64,000 nt of DNA from an uncultured Clostridium sp. (GTDB lineage Bacteria > Bacillota > Clostridia > Lachnospirales > Lachnospiraceae), in contig CAMEFI010000001.1 in assembly GCA_945915475.1 (NCBI GenBank), forward strand, positions 62,001-126,000, in the 5' to 3' direction. The notes beneath the pieces are model-generated. The model ran no database searches. It saw only the letters and a list, made by a program, of their open reading frames with translations, and was not told the DNA's origin. The position numbers were made by a program, and so were the translations under genes. Below are positions 27,950-35,909 of the stretch, in pieces; position 1 is the stretch's first letter; each line of letters opens with the position of its first letter.

Positions 27950-30043
27950 CTACTTTTCTGACGCCTGTTTTCCAATGGGAATATGACGTAACTTCCAGGT
28001 TGTCTTGCATATAATCGGATCAAGCAGCCACAACATGGCAGGCAAAATGCAGATAACAACTAAAACACTGATAATTGCACCGCGTGCAAGTAAAGTACAA
28101 ATAGAACCAATCATATCAATACTGGAATACAATGTAATGCCAAAAGTTGCCGCAAAGAAACAGGAACCACTAATGATAATAGACTTAATGGATGCTTTAT
28201 GTGCAATGGATATTGCTGCCTTCTTATCTTTACCATTTAATCGTTCTTTATGATAACGGCTAGTCATTAATATGGCATAATCAACCGTCGCACCCAACTG
28301 TATACTTCCGATTACAATACTTGCCACAAACACAAGCGGTGTATGTGTATAATACGGAACGGACATATTCAGGAAAATTGCAAATTCAATTACCGCCACT
28401 AAAATAACCGGAAGGGAAATGGACTTAAAAGTAATCATAATAATCAGGAAGATTGCAATAATGGATAGATAATTAACATTCTTCAGATCCACATTCGTTA
28501 CATCCATCAGATCCTTTGTAAGTGGTGCTTCCCCTATTACCATTGCGTTTTTATCCACACCTTTTACAATTTTATTCAGGTCGTCAATCTGCTTATTTAC
28601 CTCATCAGATGCCGTCTTATAATTAGAACATACAAACATCAATTCATAATTGTCACTAGAAAGCAACTCTTTTATATCCTTCGGTACCATTGATTCCGGA
28701 ACACTCACACCTAATACGGAATTCATACCGACTACCCACTTTACGCCATCTACATCTTCCATATCTTTAATTGCCTGTGCCTTCGACTTTGCATCCAGAT
28801 CAGACGGCAGCATCACAATATGCATAACATTCATATGAAACTCGTCTTCCAATTTTTTATTAGCAACTGTTGAGGGAATCGTATCCGGCAGACCCTTATC
28901 TAAATTATAATAAATGGTAACATGATTATTTCCATACGCTGCCGGTATAATACCAATCACAAATACCAACAATGCAATCCATCTGCCTTTTATAATCCAG
29001 TCTGATGTTCGATGAAATGACGGTAACAACTCCTTATGCGACCATCTTTCAATCCATTTATCGAATACAAGGATCAGACAAGGTAACAAAGTAACACAAA
29101 CGATTACGCCGATTATAACACCCTTCGACATTACAATTCCAAGATCCCTGCCTAATGCAAATGTCATTGCACACAAAGCTGCAAATCCGGCAACGGTTGT
29201 AAGAGAACTTCCACATACCGAAACAAACGTATTGGAAATTGCATGTGCCATGGCTCTTTCCTTATCATCCGGAAATCTTTGTTTATTTGCACGATAACTT
29301 TCCAGAAGGAAAATGGAGTAATCCATCGTCACACCTAATTGTAACACTGCCGTTAATGCAGTGGTAATATAACTGGTCTCACCAAGGAAATAATTACTTC
29401 CTAAGTTGTATAACACTGCAAGGCCAATACCACTAAGGAAAATAAATGGTGTCAGGAAAGAATCCATTGTAATCATAAGTACAATCAAAGTAAAGACCGC
29501 TGCAATCACCACATAAATCGGAATCTCGGAAAGTGCTAAATTCTTAATATCTGTAACCAATGCCGTCATACCGGAAATAAAACATTTCTCACTGACAATC
29601 TTTCTAAGTTCCGTAACTGCCTGCATAGAATTATCTGCCGATGTTGTATCATCAAACAATACAATCAACATTGTCGCATCTCCATTAAACAAGGTTTCCT
29701 GTATCTCCTGCGGCAGCATTTCTTTTGGAACTGAAATGTCCATGATGCTGTCATACCAGATGACGTCACTGACATGATCAACCTTCTTAATATCCTCCTC
29801 TAAGGCTGACACATCTTTCATTTCCATATTCTCCACTACTACCATGGAAAAGGCACCCATACCAAATTCATCCACCATAATATCCTGTCCGGCTACAGTC
29901 TCTAATGAATCTGGTAAGTAGCTTAGCAAATCATAATTGGTTCTTGTTTTTGCCATTCCTATAAAAGATGGAATAATAAGCAAAATACTTAAGATTATGA
30001 TAAATGCTTTGTGCTTTGTAATCCATTTACTTACTGCTATCAT
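27950..30043 (-). CDS. MMPL/RND family transporter
   Basis: Two repeats of LGVTMDYSIFLLESYR / LGATVDYAILMTSRYH; start moved to MIAVSK because RBS AAAGGAGAG lies inside the longer ORF. Confidence 0.92.
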   Translation of the reverse strand: MIAVSKWITKHKAFIIILSILLIIPSFIGMAKTRTNYDLLSYLPDSLETVAGQDIMVDEFGMGAFSMVVVENMEMKDVSALEEDIKKVDHVSDVIWYDSIMDISVPKEMLPQEIQETLFNGDATMLIVLFDDTTSADNSMQAVTELRKIVSEKCFISGMTALVTDIKNLALSEIPIYVVIAAVFTLIVLMITMDSFLTPFIFLSGIGLAVLYNLGSNYFLGETSYITTALTAVLQLGVTMDYSIFLLESYRANKQRFPDDKERAMAHAISNTFVSVCGSSLTTVAGFAALCAMTFALGRDLGIVMSKGVIIGVIVCVTLLPCLILVFDKWIERWSHKELLPSFHRTSDWIIKGRWIALLVFVIGIIPAAYGNNHVTIYYNLDKGLPDTIPSTVANKKLEDEFHMNVMHIVMLPSDLDAKSKAQAIKDMEDVDGVKWVVGMNSVLGVSVPESMVPKDIKELLSSDNYELMFVCSNYKTASDEVNKQIDDLNKIVKGVDKNAMVIGEAPLTKDLMDVTNVDLKNVNYLSIIAIFLIIMITFKSISLPVILVAVIEFAIFLNMSVPYYTHTPLVFVASIVIGSIQLGATVDYAILMTSRYHKERLNGKDKKAAISIAHKASIKSIIISGSCFFAATFGITLYSSIDMIGSICTLLARGAIISVLVVICILPAMLWLLDPIICKTTWKLRHIPIGKQASEK

Positions 30044-30064
30044 CCTTATCTCTCCTTTCAAAAA

Positions 30065-30077
30065 TGACCATTGTTCA
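30065..30077. promoter_or_regulatory. putative TetR operator 1
   Basis: TGACCATTGTTCA, near-palindrome and one mismatch from operator 2. Confidence 0.7.
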
Positions 30078-30090
30078 TTTTTCTAAAGAA

Positions 30091-30119
30091 AATATACTAC
30101 ATAAATGACCATTGGTCAA
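30091..30119 (-). promoter_or_regulatory. promoter for MMPL-heptad-tetR operon, overlapping operator 2
   Basis: Minus strand TTGACC-17 bp-TATATT; operator TGACCATTGGTCA at 30106-30118 overlaps the -35. Confidence 0.8.
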
Positions 30120-30213
30120 TATCTCTTTTTATATTTCACATTTTATTCACATTTTATAGAAACGCATCCATAGCGGAGCGTTTTTACTTTATAAGAAACG
30201 AGAAGTTTTCTAT

Positions 30214-30247
30214 AAAAAAAGAGACCACGTATAAAACGTGATCTCTT
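30214..30247 (-). terminator. terminator of the HtrA-like gene
   Basis: Minus strand AGAGATCACG-TTTTATA-CGTGGTCTCT-TTTTTT. Confidence 0.85.
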
Positions 30248-30288
30248 TATAAATTATCTGTATGAAAGATCCAAATATAATTGCCTGA

Positions 30289-31887
30289 TTAGTCATTAAA
30301 GAATTCATCAAAGAACTCATCCGGTGTCATTTCATTATTGTATTGCGGATTCTGTTCTGTACTCTGCTCTGTTTTCTTCTCCTTCGAATCATTTGGCATA
30401 TCTTTCTTAGCACCTAATGTTACTTTCAAAGTGACTTCTTTGTATTCACCTTTTTCATTGCTTCGCTGGACAACCATCTCTACTTCTTCGCCAGCCTTTT
30501 TATTGGTCAGGATATTCTGTAAAGTCTCCATACTGCCTACTTCTCTATCCGCAAACTTTGTAATAATATCTCCTGCTTTCAATCCGCACTGATCTGCCGG
30601 AGAATCTTCTACAATCTTAGATACATATACACCTGTTGGCATATTAAAGTTCTTTGCATATTCATCTGTAATATCATTACCCTGAATACCAAGATACCCC
30701 TGTTCGCTTTCTTCAATAACTTCCTGATTCATCAAATCATTGATGATGGGAATTGCGGTGGAAATTGGAATTGCATATCCCATACCTTCCACAGTGCTAT
30801 CTACATACTTAACAGTATTGATACCAATCACCTCTCCATTGGCATTCAACAATGCACCACCACTATTACCTGGATTAATGGCCGCATCTGTCTGTAGCAT
30901 CTTCATCGTCTTATCTTCGGTGTCAACTTCACGGTCAAGGGCACTGATATGCCCCACTGTTACCGATTGTCCATATCCTAATGCATTACCGATTGCAATG
31001 GCTGTTTCTCCTAATTTTAGATCATCGGAGGAGCCAAGTGCTGCAACCTTAATCTTTGAAAGCGTATCCGATTCCATATCCGATGTCTTGATTTCAAGCA
31101 CTGCCAAATCTGCCGAAGAATCTGAGCCCTTTACTGTTGCAGCAGAAGCAGTCTCATCGCAAAATGCAACTGTAATCTCCTTTGCGCCCTCAATAACATG
31201 GTTATTGGTTGCTACTAAAATCGTATCATCTGTCTGCCCAATGATAATTCCCGAACCAGATCCCTGTACCTCCTGTTCATAGGACTGGAACCAGGATCTT
31301 ACCGTCTGTACAGATGTATTTGTGATAGACACCATAGACGGCATCACATTCTCAACTACAGTAGATACATCATCCTCACCAGAAGATTTCACACCGGAAT
31401 CTGTTGTTGTAACTGTGGAAATCTCCGCTGTCTTCTTTGTATCATTACCAAGTACCTGATTGCCTACCGCATTGACGCCAACCATAACACCTCCTGCAAC
31501 CAATCCGAATACTGCTGCAGATCCAATCAATAATCCAGCTTTCTTTAATTTCCCGGAAGAAGGTTTTTTCTCTTTTCTGGCCTTCTTAGCCTTTTCTTTC
31601 TTCTTCTGGCTATCTGCTGCCGCATCACCAAAATCATTTCCTGTATAGATTCCCTGTCCATATACGTTGCCCTGACTATAAGGATTGGTTCCAGATGACT
31701 GATAAGTATTATGTTGCTGATTATATGCCTGACTATTATTATATCCTGCTGACTGCTGGGCTCCAGCTGTATCACCGCCGGCTACTTTACCAGATATATC
31801 TTCCCTACCAAAGGGACTCTCATTTCTACCATAATGATACGTAGAATCCATGTTATTCTGATTCATATTATTGTTCTCGTTTTCCAT
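30289..31887 (-). CDS. HtrA/DegP-like trypsin-family serine protease with PDZ domain
   Basis: ATNNHVIEGA, DAAINPGNSGGALLNANGEVIGIN, PDZ region GVYVSKIVEDSPADQCGLKAGDIITKF; one TM segment. Confidence 0.94.
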   Translation of the reverse strand: MENENNNMNQNNMDSTYHYGRNESPFGREDISGKVAGGDTAGAQQSAGYNNSQAYNQQHNTYQSSGTNPYSQGNVYGQGIYTGNDFGDAAADSQKKKEKAKKARKEKKPSSGKLKKAGLLIGSAAVFGLVAGGVMVGVNAVGNQVLGNDTKKTAEISTVTTTDSGVKSSGEDDVSTVVENVMPSMVSITNTSVQTVRSWFQSYEQEVQGSGSGIIIGQTDDTILVATNNHVIEGAKEITVAFCDETASAATVKGSDSSADLAVLEIKTSDMESDTLSKIKVAALGSSDDLKLGETAIAIGNALGYGQSVTVGHISALDREVDTEDKTMKMLQTDAAINPGNSGGALLNANGEVIGINTVKYVDSTVEGMGYAIPISTAIPIINDLMNQEVIEESEQGYLGIQGNDITDEYAKNFNMPTGVYVSKIVEDSPADQCGLKAGDIITKFADREVGSMETLQNILTNKKAGEEVEMVVQRSNEKGEYKEVTLKVTLGAKKDMPNDSKEKKTEQSTEQNPQYNNEMTPDEFFDEFFND

Positions 31888-32019
31888 GACTAAGACCTGC
31901 CTTTCGCAAATGTATTCCTCTTAGATAACCTAATCTGTTATCCTATGTTTGTTATACTAACAGTGTTTTGTGACTAAAATGTGACAAACCTGTTGCAAAA
32001 CTGTGATATCAAAACATAA

Positions 32020-32289
32020 CTAATAATCCTCTTCTATCACGCGAAAATCCAGATAATCAAATTCAATCTGCTCGACAAAACTATCCTGTGTAAATCTTGT
32101 CCTGGAATATTGAATGAAGTCCTGCTGATTCACCGGTAACCAGATTGGCTTTGCCAGATCAAAAGCATAGCAGATATCCTCTAATGCCTGATATACTTTC
32201 TTTGTTCTCGACATATTATAATCATCCACTTCTGCAACCATATCTTTCACCAAATGATTATTCTTTATAATCCGGCCCCATATTCTCAT
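32020..32289 (-). CDS. conserved-looking small protein of unknown function (89 aa)
   Basis: RBS AAAGGAGAG directly upstream of ATG (32289): MRIWGRIIKNNHLVKDMVAEVDDYNMSRTKKVYQALEDICYAFDLAKPIWLPVNQQDF...; longer ORF start runs into the mobile element. Confidence 0.7.
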   Translation of the reverse strand: MRIWGRIIKNNHLVKDMVAEVDDYNMSRTKKVYQALEDICYAFDLAKPIWLPVNQQDFIQYSRTRFTQDSFVEQIEFDYLDFRVIEEDY

Positions 32290-32308
32290 AGCAACTCTCC
32301 TTTTCATT

Positions 32309-32320
32309 GACATAATAAAG
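32309..32320. repeat. left copy of 12 bp direct repeat (candidate target-site duplication)
   Basis: GACATAATAAAG, identical to 32530-32541. Confidence 0.8.
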
Positions 32321-32529
32321 TAGGCGTTTGCGAAACTCCTGAAAATGCATATTAAGTTGTGCAGATTTGACAAGTATCCTAAGCAGGTGCTTTGAGACCG
32401 CCGGTACTTAACGAGTGTGAAACACGAGTTTAGTACCGCTGCGCGGCGAGAGCAGCGCAAGCGTGCCTGTAAGGATATTGTCAAATTGCACAACGTTTAT
32501 AGAAGAAACAGGCGTTTCGCAATTGCCTA
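32321..32529. mobile_element. 209 bp non-coding inverted-repeat (MITE-like) element B
   Basis: Terminal IR TAGGCGTTTGCGAAACTCCTG vs rc TAGGCAATTGCGAAACGCCTG; inner IR GTTGTGCAGATTTGACAAGTATCCT vs GTTGTGCAATTTGACAATATCCT; exact flanking 12 bp repeats. Confidence 0.8.
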
Positions 32530-32541
32530 GACATAATAAAG
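32530..32541. repeat. right copy of 12 bp direct repeat (candidate target-site duplication)
   Basis: GACATAATAAAG. Confidence 0.8.
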
Positions 32542-32577
32542 AGCTGTTACACTTCTGACATGTAGCAGCTCTTTCCA
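32541..32577 (-). terminator. terminator-like hairpin downstream of the chemoreceptor gene
   Basis: AGAGCTG.TACA...TGTA.CAGCTCT followed on minus by TTATT. Confidence 0.5.
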
Positions 32578-32611
32578 TCATTTCAAGAACGCCTCTCAAA
32601 TGATAACCATA

Positions 32612-34399
32612 TCAAATCTTTTCGCCCCAGTCATCATCATATTCTTCTGATGATTCGGATTCTTCTTCCTCATCATCCGGCATTTCTTCCTCCCACATTT
32701 CGTCGTCCATCGTCGCCTCAGCCATAAGACTTTCCGGACTTGGCGGCGTGAAGCCTCCTGCCTCTGCCGCTAAAGCTTCCGGACTTGGCGGCGTGAAACC
32801 TCCTGCCTCTGCCGCTAGAGCTTCCGGACTTGGCGGCGTGAAACCTCCTGCCTCTGCCGCTAGAGCTTCCGGACTTGGCGGTGTGAAACCTCCTGTTTCC
32901 GGCACCTGAGATGTACTGGTATTCTCCATCTCTTCCATCTGGCTTAAACTTCCGATAATCTCCGCAATCTCATTCAACTCACCAATAACATCGCCTAAAT
33001 CTTCTAAGTTGCATTCGCTCAATTCTGCAGACGACTGTGCATTAGCAGCAATCTCTTCACTGGCAGCCTGTTGATTGGCAAGGCTATCAATAATAACGGT
33101 ATTACTTTCCTGTAAATTATTACTAAGCTCATCCAAGCTTGTCATATTATTATGTAATACATCAACTACTCCCGCAATACTCTGAAAAGCGCCTGTTACG
33201 TGGTTGATATCTTCAGCCTGTGCCTCAGAAGCCCGTACGGAATTCATAACCAATTCTGATGTCTGATCTGCTAACTTGGTTACCCCCTGCAACAAATCGG
33301 TGATCTTGTCAATAGACTGCTTGGTATTATCTGCAAGCTTACGAATCTCATCTGCAACAACAGAAAATCCTCTTCCTGCTTCTCCTGCTCTAGCCGCCTC
33401 AATGGATGCATTCAATGCCAGTAAATTAGTCTGAGATGATACCTGGTAAATAATCTGTGTAATCTCTTCGGCAGAATTAATCTTCTCCTGTAACTCCTGG
33501 GCAACTTCCGTCACCTGCTGATTCGCCACTGCAATCGCATCTGATTTCTCCTTGAGCTGTGTTACCAGCTTACCTCCCTGTTCTGTTGCATTAACTGCTT
33601 CATTTGTTGATTCCAATGTATGATTCTTAACACTAATCAGATTATCAATAATATTACCAATCTGAGCCGTCATATCTGTCTGGCTCTCCATATTCTTAAC
33701 TGTCTCTGTAACTCCGGAAGAAATGGCATCTACACTTCTTGCAACCTCATCTGTTGCATCATGAAAACTGTCCAGCTTAGACTGTAATAATTCAATATGC
33801 TGATTCCCCTTCTCCACTACATTCACCATGTTCTGGGTAACTTCTTCCTGATACATCAAATGATATTTGATCTCCTGTTGGTCCGTCTCCTGTTCTCTTA
33901 CTACGTTCTCTGCCGTCTGATATAGACAAAAGGACATGATCACAAATAGTATAGTTGCTGCAATCCATGCACCACCTATCGATGCATTACCTGTAGCAAA
34001 CATCGCAATTGCTTTGATTAACATAATCACATCAATTACACCTGCACACATAGCACTGTACATGGTATCTAAATATAACATACTTACAACAATGATGGCA
34101 CAAAACGGAAGCATATTATATATATTGCCGTGATTAAACACCGAAATGGCAGATACTAATATATAACCACCCCCCACAATAAAACGGATCAGTGGGCTAT
34201 CCGACATCTTCAGATACATAAACACACAACCCACAATCAATGCAACACATAATACAATCTGTGCAGTCAGAAATCCCATGCTAATGGTTTGTGCTTTTCC
34301 AACAATTGACAGAATCAATCGTACAACTGTCAGTACAATCACCATCTTTAATACGGTTTCATTTTTTCTGGTAAGTCTCATTGTATTTTCCATAAGCAA
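32612..34399 (-). CDS. methyl-accepting chemotaxis protein with C-terminal tandem repeat and acidic tail
   Basis: Signalling hairpin [37 protein letters not shown] (printed [41 protein letters not shown]); ~6 N-terminal TM segments. Confidence 0.93.
   Translation of the reverse strand: MLMENTMRLTRKNETVLKMVIVLTVVRLILSIVGKAQTISMGFLTAQIVLCVALIVGCVFMYLKMSDSPLIRFIVGGGYILVSAISVFNHGNIYNMLPFCAIIVVSMLYLDTMYSAMCAGVIDVIMLIKAIAMFATGNASIGGAWIAATILFVIMSFCLYQTAENVVREQETDQQEIKYHLMYQEEVTQNMVNVVEKGNQHIELLQSKLDSFHDATDEVARSVDAISSGVTETVKNMESQTDMTAQIGNIIDNLISVKNHTLESTNEAVNATEQGGKLVTQLKEKSDAIAVANQQVTEVAQELQEKINSAEEITQIIYQVSSQTNLLALNASIEAARAGEAGRGFSVVADEIRKLADNTKQSIDKITDLLQGVTKLADQTSELVMNSVRASEAQAEDINHVTGAFQSIAGVVDVLHNNMTSLDELSNNLQESNTVIIDSLANQQAASEEIAANAQSSAELSECNLEDLGDVIGELNEIAEIIGSLSQMEEMENTSTSQVPETGGFTPPSPEALAAEAGGFTPPSPEALAAEAGGFTPPSPEALAAEAGGFTPPSPESLMAEATMDDEMWEEEMPDDEEEESESSEEYDDDWGEKI
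32732..32896. repeat. four-copy 45 bp in-frame tandem repeat (15 aa [15 protein letters not shown])
   Basis: Units start at 32732, 32777, 32822 and 32867; last copy partial. Confidence 0.95.
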
Positions 34400-34516
34400 T
34401 CCCTCTTTATTCTTCTATCATTCTGGCAGACTAACACCTGCTTAACATCTCTGAGGTCTATTATATCATTAAGGCTAAAAAGAATCTACCAACTCTTATC
34501 AATTCCATTGCACAAA

Positions 34517-34563
34517 AAAAAGGAAGAACTTTCGTACAATATTACCAATAATTCTTCCTTTTT
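34517..34563 (-). terminator. terminator downstream of the CoA-dehydratase-like gene
   Basis: AAGGAAGAA...TTCTTCC followed by T-run on minus strand. Confidence 0.65.
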
Positions 34564-34606
34564 CGATTCTTCCTTAATTCAATTGTACAAAAATATCCAC
34601 TGACCT

Positions 34607-35908
34607 TTATTCGGCATCTTCCCTAGCCACTGCCAGCATCAATTTAATACGATTCTCCTGATTCACCTTCGTTGCACCGGGATCGTAATCTATTGGCACA
34701 ATATTGGCCTTTGGATAAATCTCTTTCACCTTACGGATCATTCCTTTTCCAACAATATGGTTTGGCAGGCATCCAAACGGCTGTGCACAGATGATATTAC
34801 CATATCCACTTTCTGCCAGTTCAAGCATCTCTGCGGTTAAAAGCCATCCCTCACCCATTTTATTGCCTAAACCAACCACTCCTGTAATCAGTTCCTTAAT
34901 ATGTGCATATCTAGATGGTGGAAGAAATTCACTGTTTTCGGAAACGGACTCATATAACATCTTTTCCAACATTTCACAGTACTTCATCAACACCTGTACC
35001 ACTTTTTTCTTTGCGGGATTGCCACCATACAGGTTAATATCCTCAATTCGGTTGTCAATCTTAAACATCATAAATCCCATAATTCCCGGAACCATAACCT
35101 CACAATCCTGATCCACTAAAAAGTTTTCGAGATCATTATTGGCCATAGAAGAATATTTCACGTATATCTCCCCAACCACACCAACTTTTGTCTTCGGAAC
35201 TTTATTGACCGGAATCTTTGTGAAATCCTCAACAATGGCTTTCATGTTCTGTTTCATACCCTTTGGCGTGTAACCCTTTCTTTGCCGGAACTGGTTTGAC
35301 AGATTCTTAACCCATTTATCAATCAAAGCATCCGCATCGCCTTTATTTACCTCATACGAACGTACCTGATTCTTAAGCAGCATAAACAAATCCCCATAGG
35401 TCAGACCAATCAATGCCTGATAAATCATCTCCAAGGTTAAATGAAAACCACTATTGCTCTCTAAGCCGGATAAATTAAGAGAAATAACCGGAATATGACC
35501 AAGTCCCGCCTTGACTAAAGCCTTCCTCAGAAGATGAATATAATTTGAGGCACGACATCCACCACCTGTCTGAGTAATCATCAGCGCAACCTTATTCACA
35601 TCGTATTTACCACTTTGCAATGCACAGATCATCTGTCCAATTACAAGCAATGCCGGATAACAGGTATCATTATGAACATATTTCAGACCGGTATCCACTA
35701 CCTTACGTCCCGTATTCTTCAAAAGACCAACCCGATATCCGTGCAGGGTAAATACATTACGCAGCAACTTGAAATGTACCGGCAGCATATCCGGAATCAA
35801 AATTGTATAATCTTTACGCATCTCTTTTGTAAATTCAACACGTTCTCCGGTTGCTGTATCTGCCTGTAAGATATCATTCTCTTCGTTCATTTTCGTTGTA
35901 TTACTCAC
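34607..35908 (-). CDS. 2-hydroxyacyl-CoA dehydratase-like / activase-associated protein
   Basis: LKYVHNDTCYPALLVIGQMICAL, TQTGGGCRASNYIHLLRKAL, GNIICAQPFGCLPNHIVGKGMIRK; GTG start at 35908 with RBS AAAGGAG is more likely than the ORF start. Confidence 0.75.
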   Translation of the reverse strand: MSNTTKMNEENDILQADTATGERVEFTKEMRKDYTILIPDMLPVHFKLLRNVFTLHGYRVGLLKNTGRKVVDTGLKYVHNDTCYPALLVIGQMICALQSGKYDVNKVALMITQTGGGCRASNYIHLLRKALVKAGLGHIPVISLNLSGLESNSGFHLTLEMIYQALIGLTYGDLFMLLKNQVRSYEVNKGDADALIDKWVKNLSNQFRQRKGYTPKGMKQNMKAIVEDFTKIPVNKVPKTKVGVVGEIYVKYSSMANNDLENFLVDQDCEVMVPGIMGFMMFKIDNRIEDINLYGGNPAKKKVVQVLMKYCEMLEKMLYESVSENSEFLPPSRYAHIKELITGVVGLGNKMGEGWLLTAEMLELAESGYGNIICAQPFGCLPNHIVGKGMIRKVKEIYPKANIVPIDYDPGATKVNQENRIKLMLAVAREDAE

Positions 35909-35909
35909 G

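Noticed and set aside
32408-32599. 63 aa minus-strand ORF
   Set aside because: Created by element B and the terminator hairpin; not a gene
32732-32896. Possible CRISPR-like array
   Set aside because: Repeats are contiguous 45 bp in-frame coding repeats with no unique spacers
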